Source: Edolisoma coerulescens
Lineage: Eukaryota > Chordata > Aves > Passeriformes > Campephagidae
Reading direction: 5' to 3'
NCBI GenBank assembly: GCA_013397115.1
Contig: VWZW01004077.1
Location: 134,540-198,539, forward strand
Length of the DNA: 64,000 nt
In this document: piece after piece, positions 1 to 13,202 of the stretch
How the letters are laid out: each line of letters begins with the position of its first letter
Numbering within the stretch: position 1 is the first letter of the stretch
The notes under the pieces: model-generated
Told to the model about the DNA's origin: nothing
The model's database searches: none
Seen by the model: only the letters and a program-made list of their open reading frames with translations
Made by a program: the position numbers and the translations under genes

Positions 1-567
1 AAGAGCTTGCTGCCATTTAGATGAGAAGTTGTACTTGAATCTGTATGTGCTCCTGGTTTCATGGGAGTGAAAATGTAGCAGTCTGAAGCCTTTTTGCCAA
101 TACATGTTAATATGTTTTACTGGACAGTGTTCACTACGGTGGGCAGGCAATAATTATTGAATCATCAAGTGCAACTGAGTCATTTTCTGAGCCAGTGTTC
201 TGAGCCCAAGTCCTTAAATTGAAACTGTTGCTTAGATGGGCACCAGTAGGTGAAGAAATGACACTGGGCAGTGTGGTGTGGTGGTCTCTGCATATTGCCA
301 TCTTTGCCAAGAAAAGAGGGGATTGGAACATTAAAATGGAAGGAATTTTGCATTCAGTTTTTTTTCTGCAAAGGGTCTGACCTGGAAGGAAACATAGTTC
401 CTTGTTTTGGAAGTTTAAGAAATGTACTGTGGGAGCTGAGAAGGATAGGCGGTTGTTATCTTCTCTCATTCATGGGGAAGGAGACAAGGAGGCTTAAAGT
501 GAGAGGGTCCTGATAGGCACCTGATAGGCTGAGCTACAACCGGGAGCAGGTGGACGAAGACTGTCTG

Positions 568-2446
568 CAGATAATCATGTGTGTGGCCCTCCGCTGGGCT
601 TGTTCTAGGGGCTCCATGTCTCTCTTGTCCTGAGGAGCACAGAACTGGACACAGCACTCTAGTTGTGCCTCACCAGGGCTGAGCAGAGTAGAAGTATCAC
701 CTCCCTTGACCTNNNNNNNNNNNNNNNNNNNNNNNNNNNNNNNNNNNNNNNNNNNNNNNNNNNNNNNTCATTCTCTGCAGGGCTGCTTCCCAGAAGATGA
801 GCCCAAGCCTGTGCTGGTGCTTGGGGGTTATTCCTCCCCAGTGCAGGACCCTGCCTCTGCCTTTACTGAATTTCAGACAGTTCCTCTTTGCCCATCTCTC
901 CACCCTGTCAAGGCACTTTTGAATGGCTGCACGCTGAGATACTGGCCACTGCTCTCAGCTTTGTGTCGTCAGTGACCTGCTGAGGAGGCATCTGTCCCTT
1001 TGTCCAAATCACTGGACCCAGTATTGCCCCCTTTGGGGGCACCACGTGTGACAGGCCTCCAATCAGACTCCGTGCCACTGACTACTACCCTCTGGGATCT
1101 GCCATTCAGCTGGTTCTCAATTCACCTCCCCATTCACTCATCAAGACAATATTCCTGATTTCAGCTTTTAGGATATCGTAGGACCTAGAACCTAGTTGAA
1201 GTTTGGGTAGACAATATCCACCACTCTCCCTCATCCATCCAAGCCAATTTCCCCATCATAGAAGGTAATCAGTTAGGTTAAGCATGATTTCCTTTTGGTG
1301 AATCCATGCTCACTACTGCTTATCAGCTTGTCTTTCATGTGCTCAGAGATGGCATCCAGGATGAGCCATTCTATCACCTTTCCAATGACTGAGGTGAGGC
1401 TGACTGTCTGGTAGTTCCCTGGATCCTCCTTCTTGCCCATTTTGAAGACCAAGGTGATGTTTGCCTTCTTCCAGTCCTCAGACACCTCTCCTGATCACCA
1501 CAACTTTTCAAAGATGTTTTTGAGTAGCCCAGCTACAGTGTCTGCCAGCTCCCTCGGCACTCGTGGGACTCCCATCACTCTCATCAGGGCCCATGGACTT
1601 GTGGATGTCATGTTCACCCAAGCTGTCTCTAACCCAATCTTCCTCAACCAAGGGAAAGTCCTTCTTCCTCCAGACCTTTTTCCTGGGTCAGGGATTCCTG
1701 AGGGCTGGTCTTCTCAGTGAAGACTGAAGCAAATATGGTGTTCAGTATCTCTGCTTTCTCTGCAGCCTCTGTTGCAATGATTCCTATTCCACACAGAAAT
1801 GGACGCACACTTTCCTTTTTGTTCTTGGTTTATTGGAAAAAGCCCTTCTTGTTATCCTGGATGTCCTTGGCCAGATTAATTCCAAGCTGGCCTTGGCCTT
1901 CATTGTTGCATTTTTGCATACTCTGTCACTATGTTCAGCCCAGGTGGCCTGTCCCTGCTTTCACCTCCTGTATATCTCCTCCCCATATCTGAATTTTGAC
2001 AGGAATTCCTTGCTCATCATGCACTGGTCTTGAGCCTGGATGAAGTGATCCTTGAATATTGGCTCTCTAGGATCCTCCTTCCTGGTAGAGCAGGTTCACA
2101 TGACATTCTTCAAAGAAAGTCACTGAAGAGGCTGAAGTTAACTCTCCTGAAGTCCAGGGCTGTGATCTTTCTCATTGCTCTGTTTCCTCCTCAGGCAATA
2201 CAGAAATCCATGGTCTTATGGTCACTGTAACCAAGGTTGTCCCAGCCTTCACATCTGCCACCAGACCTTCCTTATTAGCTAATATAAGGTCCATCAACAC
2301 AGCTTTTCTGCTTGGCCCTTCCATCACCTGTAGCAGAAAGCTGTCATCAATGCTTTCCAACCACCTCTTGGATTGTTTGTGCTCTGCTGTGTTGTTCCAA
2401 CAACACATGTTGGAGTGGATGAAGTCCCCCATGAGAACCAAGGACT
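568..2446 (-). mobile_element. CR1 LINE, truncated, antisense
   Basis: The minus strand carries degraded CR1 pol. At 2441-2172 it reads an endonuclease C-terminal segment including the LMGDF motif. At 1485-1273 it reads reverse transcriptase with DWKKANITLVFK and KEDPGNY, the typical strand before the RT palm. The catalytic FADD box lies at about 976-965 and is mutated to VTDD. Stops and frame breaks are scattered throughout. The 5' end of the element is missing beyond 2446 and the 3' UTR is missing below 568. A 55-N gap (713-767) interrupts it. It lies antisense to FRMD3 and is not functional. Confidence 0.92.
713..767. other. assembly gap (55 N) inside CR1
   Basis: A run of 55 undetermined bases lies within the antisense CR1. 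Aligning the flanks with the second antisense CR1 in this window (13627-13732) predicts roughly 105 bases here. The gap is therefore undersized or hides a deletion. Confidence 0.97.
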
Positions 2447-5400
2447 TTGACGCACAAAGGAATACACTGAAGCAGGAGACTGTGGAAAAGATCTTTGCAT
2501 CATTTTTTGGAAAGATACCAGTGAACTAGAATGGCATTTGGCAGGCTAAAGGACATGATATTGGGATAGCGTAGTCACATAATAACAATAACGAAATAAT
2601 GTCTTCTTTTGTTATACTTTCATCTTCTTAGGGGTTGGGAAGAATAACCATCATTTGTAGTAAGAATATGATTTTAGGAAAAAAAGTAGATGTGTGTTAT
2701 GAGAGCATGAGCTTTTTCATACTTCAAAATTAATTGAACAAGTAAGAGGTTTTTAAAAGTGTTCCTTGACAGGCCAAGATGCATGGGCTGTGAAGCTGCT
2801 TGTGTATTAGGTGTGCCTCCAAGAAGGTAATAAATCTCTGGATGCTTAGCAGTGGAATCCCATTTGCAATTAATTAACAATATTTTAATACTTCTTTGCT
2901 TTGAATTTGGCATGGAGCATTCTGACTGATTGCTAGTGCCCCTTTGTGTGCTGGCAGGGTCACAGTCTTCTGGATGATATCATGCAGATTTATGTTTGCT
3001 GTGTTTCGGGATTGTCTCTAATGTTATATACAAGTTTGAAAGGTGAGTCTCAACTCTACTGAGCACCTCAATTACTACAAAATTGCTGTACTTTTATACA
3101 ACAAATAATATGTACTCTGACCTTGAGAGGTACGATTTTCAATTCTTAAAAAAATATGACACATTTCAGCAATCAAAAATGGCTGATATCTCTACTGTGA
3201 AAGTTTTAATGTGAAAAATTTAGGGGGTTAGCAAAGTGTTAGGGAACATTGTATAAGGTGAAAGTGCAGGTGAGCTGCTTATTAACTTCCAATATAGTTT
3301 GCTGTTTTGGAGAAAAAAGTTGAGGTATTAGGGAAAATGAAACTTCATTTAGGAAAAAAAAAGAAGTGAGTGTTTCTCTTGATTTGTATAAGGTATTTGA
3401 ATAGCTTAAGTTGCATTAGACTAGATTAGTTTACTAAACTAGAATAGTTAAAATTAGACTTGATAACAGGCTTTCAGCATGAGGCAATCAGCTTATATGT
3501 TAGTGCTGAAAGACAGCAGTATAAGGAATGTCTGTTAGAAAATTGTGAAGTTAAGTAACTATCATACTTTTAAATGGACATTTCACAGTTATCTTTTAAA
3601 GGATTGTTTAGTGTGATTTGAGATTGTGGGGTGAAGAATGCCAACTCACTGTGTTGTTTTCTATTCCTGAACAAATATGTGAAAGAACACCATTTTTATG
3701 CTTACTTCATTATTCATTGACTACTCAGAGATATTATGTGTAAGGCTCAAAATGGTACATCTGATTTATGGAAGTAGTTTTCTTATTTTGCAGTAGACTC
3801 CTCCTTAACTTCACTGGCTAATCAGAAGTGAATATAAGTGTACATAGTGCTCTCCTTACTGCTGATAGCAGAGATGTAGGAGAGGGATATTCAAATACAT
3901 ATACCTTTCATTGCATGAAATAAATGTCACTGTACTTAAAATGTTTTCTTCATCACTTATAACTAAGCTGTATGACAGATTATGTGTTCATTAACTGCAA
4001 AAACTGCATTGAGCCAATGCCTTTGAATATGAAGGCACATAAGTTTAGGTACCTTAAAATGCACTGAAGCCAGTTAAGTAAGCGTGTAACTAATTGGATG
4101 GATCCGTGCTTGTCCAACTCCTAGCAGAGTGGATTTGGAGAGAAGTTAGAAGACATGTTAGAAGTGCTTTACAGCTGATCTGTGTTACTGTGGGAATAGG
4201 GTTATTATTTGCATCAGCTTTAGGCAAAACTGTACCATGAATAATACACAGAGCTTGCACAATTTTTTAAATTTTAGATTAAGGCGTGTACAACTTCTGT
4301 TTGTTTAACCAGTTAGTAACATCCCCTTGAAGCAAATCTTCAATGCAAAACATCATGCAGGAAATGGATCCGTTTTCAGGTGCAAACCACTTCAAAAGCT
4401 CAGGGTGAGGAACAGGCAGAAGTTTATATCTAGAAGTTCTAGTATGGAGAAATGGTTAGCTCTTTTTGAAAAACTGCTCCAGTGTGCATTAAGATGAATG
4501 AAACCAACTGAGTGGTTTCAATGCAGTCAGTGGAAGCAACATGGTGGAGGATGTGTGGAAGGTACATGGACAATACAGGAGTCACCTTTATTTCCTGAAT
4601 TATGCTTGGAATCTGGAACTGCACATGCACAGTACATAAAAGCAGTTGCTCTGAAATACATGTGCATTCTTCCAATTTTGTTATGCTTGCACTGAAGACG
4701 GTCATTTTCTCAGAGGCATGACTTAATTTTGGTGGTGGTCTTCATTTTTTTAAGCATACTGTGAGTGGTTTCTCAGCTTGCTCTGTTGAAGTTAATAGAG
4801 GCTTGGAATATTGTGTCCAGCTCTACTAGACAGTCTTGGACTTCCAGCAAGAAGAGTAGTTTATTTAAATGTTACACCTATTGACTTTAGTAGTGTTCCT
4901 TGAAGAGACTGAGGATTCACTACCTAAATCACATGAGCATCACATGAGCTTTGAATGTTAATTTTATGCAAGAATTCTGAACTGCTGTCAGGCCAAATAA
5001 ATAATTTGTGTAAGGCTATGTAGTTCTCACAATGACACTCTTATTCAAGCAGAATGCTGAGGTTATTTGTTTTATGTACTATAATAAAGCTGATTTTATG
5101 CCTGATGCAAACAGATAATGAACTGGAGTTTCCTGTGATGTTAGTCCATTCTGCTATTCTGAGTTGCAATCAAGGCAAAAGGGGAAGTTACAAACCATCC
5201 TATCATCCTAAAAAACATCCTGTAGATAGATGTTATAGATGCTTGGCTTCATTTTTCCTGCACAATATTAAGGATTAAAAAATTAAATACCTAGCGGAAT
5301 CTGAAATTTGAATTGTTTGATAGTACCAAATTAAAAGAAACCCAACACAACCCTTTCCAAAATAACAAACCTTAGAAAAGGTGTCTATTTTTAAATAGTA

Positions 5401-8400
5401 TTTCTATATCCAATATTTACAGCAATAGCTTTTCCTTGAACAATTACATAGATTGTTCACCTCAATGTCATGGACAAATTTCAGAACCTGGTAAGAACTG
5501 GAGAAAGAAGGCTTTTTTGCCTTTTGACCCTGTGAATGAAATTATAAGAAAAAGGTATAAGCCCAGGAGCATACATGAAAGTAGTACTGTCGACAGTCCA
5601 CACTTCCAGCTCCCATCCAAGCCATAGTTTAATTTTAATTAGCAGACATTTATTTTGTTTACTTTTCAGTGGAATTCTGGTGCCCATCCCATTAAAACAG
5701 AGCACAAATGGAAATGATGTCTGGCTTTAGGAAGCCTTCCAAATGGAAATAGAAATATTGAACCCAGGCTTGGTGATATTTAATTACTTAAATAATTAGG
5801 TGTGTATATTGAATATAACGATATGGTTAAGTTGGCTAACATTTTCAAAGACTACCAACTACAGACAACTAATCTAAAGGAAAAAATGCAAATATTAAAA
5901 TGGAATTTTTAATTTTGTGTATCAATAGTTTCCTGCTTGCTATTTTAAATCCTCTGTACTTGTGCAGTGGTTTACAATGGGTATAATGGCTGAAGTGCCA
6001 CTTTGGCTTCAGGTTTTACTGACAAAAATTAGCAGGCAAAAATCCTGAGTAGTTAGAACTGAAGATAGTTCCTTGCTACTGTAAATTATGCCTGATGAGG
6101 GATTTTTGTAAACACTTCCACCTTTGCAGTTGATCTTGCAGGCTAAATCATGCCTTGAGATGCCAATGTCTGCTTGTCACTGATTGCACGGTGCAGGGTC
6201 GGGCAGGGCTGAGAATGCTGGCGCGGGTACTGACTGTGCTGCTGTGCTGCTGTCCTGCTTTATGTTCCTGGGCACTCCTGCCACTGGCCTGTGAAACAGA
6301 GTGAATTATCAGTTTAAAGAGAATTTGCAAGGCTGTGCTGGCTGTGTTTTTCTTAATTAATTGTTGTGCTTAGGAGGAGACAAATATAAAGGTTCCAAGT
6401 ATTCACATTTACTGAAATAGATCTTTCAGTGTAGGTAATTTTCTTTAAAGAAAGGTCACAAAAGTGTGTCAGTCCTACTTTTGTATTATTTTCTTTTTAT
6501 CACGGCAAAGTGATGTTTGAAAAGACTTTGCAGGAGAGATAAAGTGTTAGATTGGAAATTAATTTTAATAATAAATAATTTTCTGAGAATAAGACATCAA
6601 TGTTTTTGAAGATACAAGTCTTACTCTTCTTATGAACTAAAAATAATCAAGCCCATTAAGAATATGATTTTTGTAAGTAATTTAAGAGCAAGTATTAGGT
6701 TCTTCCATTTTCATAAACCTAATTTAACCTGTATGAAACAGCTAGTAAAGTGTATTTAAGCAAGAGTCTCTAAACACACTTATTTCAATTAAATAGAGAG
6801 AAATTTTGGGGCGTGCAGTCTCTCATGAAACATAATTCATAGAAAGGATTTTTATGAAGGTTTTTCTGATCCCTGCTCAGTGCTTCACTGAATTCTGTAT
6901 AGTAATACTAAAGGTTGAATTACTGATCACAAAAGATGGTCTTGTATCAGCAAAGGTTTTTAGGTAAATAGGAATCAGTACATTTTATTACTTGATTGTA
7001 AAAACATTTATTTATTTGTGAATTTCAATGTATTTATTTGTTTATTTTAAAGATGCCATAAGTATCTGAGGGTAGAAAAACAGAGTATATATGCGTCACT
7101 CTTGGAGAATTTTAAATTTTTAATGGAACTCAATATAATTCAGCGAAGACATCCTTCCTCAAGCAGTGTTACCCACTGCTAGTGTTACCCACATCCTATG
7201 TGTGTGAAGCTCTGCACTGAGGTATGTCTCAGCCATATGCAGAAGGGATGTGTTTTCATGTATTTATCTTTTTTTATTTTTAAGGTGTCTTTTTTTTTTT
7301 AAGGCCGTGCTTTTAGTTTTTTTTAATTTAGGGGCAGTGGATTAAAATTATTCTGAAAATCCTTGAGGGCCGGAAGCTGCTATCATTATCTGAAATTTTC
7401 AACTCAATTGTTTGGCTCCTGAACCAGCTGATAGCTTGAAAGAGAAACCTTTCTGGCCCATTATCTTTTGATGTGTGACTAAAGTCTCAGTCATTTAACA
7501 TCTCCGGTCTTCAATCGATTCTATCTATCTGTGATGTCATTGGGCAGAGAGTGTTTCATTTCCATCATACACACCTGCACACCCACTCTTTACAAGGATG
7601 TCTTGTCTCTTGGGATGAAGGCAGGACCCAGGTTTTGTCCTTGTGGAAGTTTTTAGTAATGTAGCATTAAGAACAGGATCCATAGCATTTCTATACGTGC
7701 TTCACACCTCCCTTTGTGCCTCAAGATCTGATGGAGGGGTGACAGTGGTGGACTGTGGCCATGCCACCAGGACTACTGACCACACCCTGGTGGCCTCTGC
7801 TATGTCTGCTTCCTTGCCTTGAGACAGAGGAGAGTGCTTCATCGAGAGCTTGGAGAAGGATGGAGGTCATTAGGAATGGTGCTGAGGGGCTACACAGGGG
7901 AGGGATAATTTGCCATACCACCTATATTAGGCAGTGGAGGTGTCTATGGGGCAAAATCTGTGTGCATCTGGGGGACTCCTGAATCTTTTTGGGTATAGGT
8001 CCATGAGGTGGGCATCTGGGACCCCAAGGACTTGCTTTGTTGCTGATGCAACAAGGACAAGATTATATTTGTGTAGAAACATTTGAGCCTTCTCTGACTT
8101 CATCCTCTTTGTGTATTTCCTTATCACCTTCACTGGGTGAGTATTCTTTCTTTGGGGCTATAGAATGCTTTGCAAAACACTTTTAGGCCTATCTATGCCA
8201 TTTCTAACATCTCAAGCTGGCCGCAGTCCAGTTACAACATACAAATTTGATGTATTTCCGTTCTAGTCACTATAGGATACCTCAAGCTGTAGCTTGAATA
8301 TTAAGATGTGCTTACATTTTTATTGTAGTGAGCAAGTTCTGCCAAAAAATATATGCATGGAACATTTCTTTTTCAGTGTGAGATTCATATTATTCTTCTT

Positions 8401-8914
8401 ATTTCAGTTAAACAGAATATCTTGGAAGTTTTTCCACTGTAGTATCTGTACTATGTCTGGGGATATAGTTAGGGTACAAAGAGTCTTCAGGAATGGGACA
8501 GACCCATTGGTTTAAGCCACACAGAATGCTTGAAACTTGCTTAGCGTGGTACTGGTGAAATTCAGCGAATCTGAATTGGGCCTTTACCTCTTTACTTTGT
8601 GGATAATTCTTGGCCAGGTCTTAAGTAATCTTGTTATATTAATCTTAGTTCTCTAATTTGTTCCTAACTTATTCTTTAATCCAGAGGCATTTGCTTCAAT
8701 TTTTTTTTATACTCTCGATTGTTGGCCCTTTTTTTTTAATTGCATGCTGAATATACCTTCACAAAAGGCAAAGTATTCACATACATTTGTAATATTGCAA
8801 GGTTTGTATTTTCTACTATAGTCAATCTGTGGATAAAGAATCAAATCTACCAGAATCCTTCCTGGAATTCTTTGGTTTGTGCCTGTTCAGGGTTTGATTT
8901 TTTTGTTGCTCACT
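2447..8914. other. intron, unique AT-rich sequence
   Basis: I see no gene or recognisable interspersed repeat. Small items only: a 15-bp palindrome (tagttta c taaacta) near 3435-3449, a 12-bp direct repeat at 7165-7192, and T-rich runs at 7260-7330 and 8700-8740. A somewhat more GC-rich patch at 7700-8150 has short open frames on both strands that match nothing I recognise. Confidence 0.6.
7165..7192. repeat. 12-bp direct repeat, two copies
   Basis: The unit agtgttacccac occurs at 7165-7176 and again at 7181-7192, separated by tgct. It is probably a small local duplication. Confidence 0.8.
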
Positions 8915-10420
8915 AACAGAGAAGGTCTCACATGTGAAGTGATCGTTTTTGCTGTGTCGGCCACAGTGACCATGAAGCGATTTAGTTTAAAATCTGTGTT
9001 GTCAGGAGGAAATGTGACAGCAAAACTTCAACCCTGGGCATGGGAAGAGCAGATTTCAGGCTGCTCAGGGAACTATATAGTGAGGTCCTGTGGGAAATGC
9101 ATTTGAAGGTGCAGGGGTCCATCAGTGCTGGTCACTTTTTAAGCACCTCCTCTGAAGGGCACAGGAGCAGCAGTTCCCAGATGCCCCCAGTCAAGCAGGC
9201 AAAGCAGAAGGCTGGCTTGTCTGAACAAGGATCTTTTGATGATAAGGCAAAAAAGTAAGGTGTAAGCCCAGTGGAAACAGGGTCCTGTGACATGGGGAGT
9301 ATGCAGAGTTACTGCTTGTCACTGTAGGGAGAAAATTTGTGTGGCCAAAGCTCAGCTGGAGCTGAAGCTGGCCAAAACTGTGTGGGACAAAAAAAGACTT
9401 TTTAAAAATACATTAATAGCAAAAGGCAGTGCAGAAATGTCATTGGCCTGTTATAGAATGAGGGTGGTCATCTCATGAACAGGGACACAGACAATCCAGA
9501 GCTGTTAAATGCTTTCTTTGCCTCTGTCTTCAACACTGATGATGGGCTCTAGGAGTCCCTGTGTCCCGAGATGGAGGACTGTGAGCGTGACAATCATAAA
9601 TTCACAGTTGACCCTGAAATGGTGTGGGATCTGCTGCTCCAGCTGGATCCTTAAAAATCTATGGGGCCTGATGGGATTCATCTAGGAATACTCAAATACT
9701 CAATACCACCTGGTGTCATTGCAAGGTCTCTCTCAATGATTTTTGAGTGATCTTGGGAATCTGAAGAGTTCCTAGTTGACTGAAATATGTCAAATGTCCT
9801 GATTTTCAAAAAAGGTGAGAAGGAGGACCCTGGAAGCTACAGGCCTGTCAGTCTCACTTCAGTGACTGGTGAAATTATGGAGAATATTATTCTGGGAATT
9901 ACTGAAAAACACTAAAGGGTAATGCAGTCACTGGTCATAGCCAGCACGGCTTTGGGAGCAAAGCCTAGTTTTCTGTCAAACGTAGTTTTCTTTATGAAAA
10001 GGTAACCCACCCAGTTGATCAAGGGAAGCCAGTTGATGTGATTTTTTGGATTTCAGTAAAGCTTTCATTGCTGTCTCTTACAGGATCCTTCTGGACAAAA
10101 TGTCCAGCTCACCCATCATGAGCTCACCCGTGGTGGCTCACAGGTCGCGCACAAAGGGTTACAGTGAATGGGGTGACATGAGACTGGGGACCTGTCACTG
10201 GTGGGGTTCCACAGGGCCCCATCCTCGGCCCTCTGCTCTTCGACATCTTCACAAATGACCTGGACACAGGACTGGAAGGGCTACTGAGCAAGTTCACAGA
10301 TGATACAAAACTGGGAGGAGCTGCTGAGTCCCTTGAAGGCAGAGAGGGCCTGCAGAGAGACCTCAACAGATCAGGGGTCTGGGCAATCACCAACCATGTG
10401 AAGTTGCACAGGTGACATAA
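8915..10420 (+). mobile_element. CR1 LINE, 5'- and 3'-truncated, sense
   Basis: The plus strand follows CR1 ORF2 from the end of the endonuclease region (8915-9260, with the cacagtgaccatga stretch) through the linker (9290-9560) into reverse transcriptase (9590-10400). Typical CR1 phrases include gggcctgatgggattcat, ctacaggcctgtcagtctca and ggggttccacagggcccc. The FADD catalytic box at 10293-10304 reads FTDD. Frameshifts and stops are frequent. It stops abruptly near 10420, lacking the last part of ORF2 and the 3' UTR. It is in sense with FRMD3. This is a dead copy, apparently older than the antisense copy at 13.2-14.5 kb. Confidence 0.9.
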
Positions 10421-11949
10421 TACCTGCTTCAGTGGAGGAAACTAATGACTTGCATCGCTCAGTTTCAGAGCCTGGACTGGTTCTGGATTTGCAATTGCAA
10501 ATATGTCTTTTTAGTTGCTGTTGCCTCATTCAGCACATTATTGTGACTTACCAACTTGAAGCCAGTATTGTGCAATCTGTCACTAATTGACCTTTTTTAA
10601 CTTGTTGCTCTCTTGCTCTTCCTTCCCGTCTCTCTTTCTCCCTGCATACAAATTCATTTTGAAGCTGAGATGTACTTCCCTAACACATTGAAGACAGATT
10701 ATTTATTTTGATGTAAGTTCTCATAGAAGGTGATTTGTAGAGAGATTATAAAGGTTTCTTTCTTGAGGGCTGGATGCAGCACTGGAGTGGCTCACAAGGA
10801 CCAGCTTCCCAAACAAGCTCCATTCACAGGCTTTGGGTGAAAATCTCGTATCCTGATGGTGACCTGTAATTATTTTATGAATCATACTAGCTTGGTCATT
10901 GAGATATTTACTCTATGAATGTCAGTTAACAAAGAACTACGTAATTAATTTGAGTCTACTGAAAGTAGACCTTGATTAATTCACTGTCCACAAGGACAGG
11001 CATAAGGGAGTAGTTGCTCTGTGCTGATTCCAGCTCTGTAATGCCAAAAGGCACTGCATGTTTTCTAAGCAATTGGGAACTGAAGCAGCATGTTGCAGCT
11101 ACTTCCCGAAGCCCTGGAGAGCGGGGGAAGGATTTCCTGCCAGAATGCAAGAGACATTGCATATCTGGGCCATTGGTGGAGCCTTGACAAAGTACAAGCT
11201 GGCTGTGGACCAGAATCTGCCATTTAAAATAATTTTATGGCTGGTTTAACATGTTGGAAACCCATGAGCATTAGCAACCACTAAGCAAATAGAATTGTTC
11301 AACATCAGCCACAGCTTTCAAAACATTGAAGAATTAATTTGGAAAAAATCTCAAAATATGTGTAGGATTTTGTGCATGTAGCAGGTTTACTTTTGTGTTT
11401 GCACTGCTGGGCAGGTACTGCTGCCATTTTACAAGACGTCGCAGCATTATAGTAAAAAAAACCAACCCTGCAGTCTATTCTTACTGCCAGCCATCTTCAC
11501 TTTTGCTTTCTTTAGTCCTATATATTTTGTGCTTCCTTTTTCATATCTCCTTTTAGTAATTTATAATGATTCTTACTGATAAATCTTACTTGGAGAAAGT
11601 GGAAAGAAGGAAAGAGAATGATGACTGAGCTAGAGCAAGAAAAGTAAGAAATAAAGAAGAATGTAGAATGTGATGCTGTGGTCAGAAACTGGATTTGAAA
11701 AGAAAAGTACCTACTTTTAAAGCTTTAAAGAGGCATAACACACGGTAGGTTACAACTTTTTATTGCTTTCTTGCTTAACTTCTGTCAATTAATTCAGGAT
11801 CTTTTCAAAGGGTCATAATTTTTTTTTAATAGCTAGACTGTTGAGCTGAAGTTTTCTGTTCCCTTGTTGGATAATAAGTGCTTTGTACATTTAAGAATGT
11901 TATCATACTTAGAGTATGAGAGAACTGCATTAGTGGCATTTTCTGCATT
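10421..11949. other. intron, unique sequence
   Basis: No gene or repeat is recognised. There is a T run at 11819-11828 and otherwise mixed AT-rich sequence. Confidence 0.55.
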
Positions 11950-11951
11950 TA

Positions 11952-12172
11952 ATTACAGAATCATTTAAGTTGAAAAAGGCCTCTTAGATCATCAAGTCCA
12001 ACGATAGAACTAACACCGCCAAGTCCACCACTAAATCATGTCCCTAAGCTGCATGTCGACATTCCTTTTAAAATACCTCAAAGGCTGGTATTCTCAACCA
12101 TATACCAGGGCAGCCTATTTCATGATGAAGAGTTTTTTTCTAACATCCAATCTAACCTAGCCTTTTAGTGTT
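11952..12172 (-). mobile_element. CR1 3' end fragment, antisense
   Basis: The segment starts with acagaatcatttaagttgaa, the reverse complement of the CR1 3' terminus (tandem ATTCTATG type). It continues through the typical tail phrases, aagtccaac and ttctaacatccaatctaacct. About 220 bp of 3' UTR and the end of ORF2 are present, heavily diverged. The true 3' end lies at the low-coordinate side. Confidence 0.85.
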
Positions 12173-12835
12173 GATTAGCAGTACATGAGTAAAAGTTGCA
12201 CCTGCAAGCTGTGAAAATGCCTGGCTAAAATTCAACTTACATCTTTAGGGCAGTTTTCAGAAGTCCATTTTCCCAGAATCAGCTTGACTCCTCCGTCTTG
12301 TGTGAATGGCACCTCCCTTTGTTGCAGAGGGGTGATAGAGCCATTGGAGGGGGCAGATCTGCTGGCCTGCAGGTCAAGTCTCTGTATTAGTCAGCTTCTC
12401 TCTTTAACAGAAACATAAAATAAAATACAGCATATGGGAAACCATAGACATGACCAGCTGAACTGTGGCCAAGTTGCATGCTAGCAAAAGACAACATCTG
12501 CTGTGTAATTCTTGTCAAAAACCAATACTAATCTCATTGGATCAGTATTTCACATGAGCTAGTTTTCTCCTTTTGCCTAGCTCAACAGGCATGGTTAACA
12601 CTTTGGTGGGCAGGATATGTACTATTAAGATTAACCGAAAGGCCTTGGTGTGGTGACCGAATCTGTGGAGAAGTCGGTACATGGTAACGATGGAGCCGTA
12701 ACACAATGGTGCATAAAACCAGTATTCAGGGCATTACAAATTAAGTACTGTAGCCAGCTGCAAAGTAATTTGAATCAAGTGATTTATTTCAAAATGTGAC
12801 AAAGACAAGAAAATAATTTGAATATTGAATGTCAG
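12173..12835. other. intron, unassigned sequence
   Basis: I recognise nothing here. A patch at 12650-12710 has several CpGs, unusual for this intron, but is too short to call an island. Confidence 0.5.
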
Positions 12836-12928
12836 TGTCCTGGTTTTGTCGGGGATAGAGTTAATTGCTTCTCAGTAGCTGGTACAGTGCTGTTTGGGAC
12901 TCAGTAAGAAAATAATGTTAATAATTAA
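12836..12928 (+). mobile_element. avian ERV LTR fragment, 5' end, sense
   Basis: The stretch begins TGTCCTGGTTTTG and contains gtagctggtacagtgctgt. The reverse complement of the right end of the LTR at 59480-60058 shows the same pattern (ctggttta, then gtggctggta, then ggctgtgtttt). Only about 90 bp remain, running directly into a sense CR1 segment. It is a truncated LTR with no internal viral sequence. Confidence 0.75.
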
Positions 12929-12929
12929 T

Positions 12930-13202
12930 ACTACACACTGGGAGGAGCTGTTGACACCCTCAAAGACAGAAAGTCCCTGCAGTGCGACCTCAGCAAACTA
13001 GAGATCGGCAGTCACCAACTGTATGAAGTGTAACAAAGACGAGTGCCGGATTCTGCACCTGGAACAGGGCAACCCTGGATATCTGGACAGACTGGGGAAT
13101 GAGATGCTGGAAAGCAGTGNGACTGAGGGAAGACCCCATTGCAGTCTACATCTTCCTCATGAGGGGAAGAAGAGGGCAGACACTGTGCTCCTGTGCTTAA
13201 CT
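12930..13202 (+). mobile_element. CR1 fragment with internal deletion, sense
   Basis: It starts at cactgggaggagctgttgac (just after the RT FADD box) and follows CR1 to ctggaaagcagtg at 13119. After a single N at 13120 it resumes several hundred bases further along the CR1 consensus (gactgagggaagacc, then catgaggggaagaagagggc). The deletion point coincides with the N, so it may be an assembly join rather than a real deletion. It ends tail-to-tail with the antisense CR1 that follows. Confidence 0.82.
13120..13120. other. single ambiguous base at a CR1 internal junction
   Basis: One N sits exactly where the CR1 fragment jumps over several hundred consensus bases. Confidence 0.9.

Noticed and set aside
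4780..4860. CR1-like phrase attgtgtccagctct
   Set aside because: The match is limited to about 15 bases, with no CR1 sequence on either side.
5586..5597. 12-bp palindrome ACTGTCGACAGT
   Set aside because: Short enough to occur by chance in a 64-kb window; no other structure around it.
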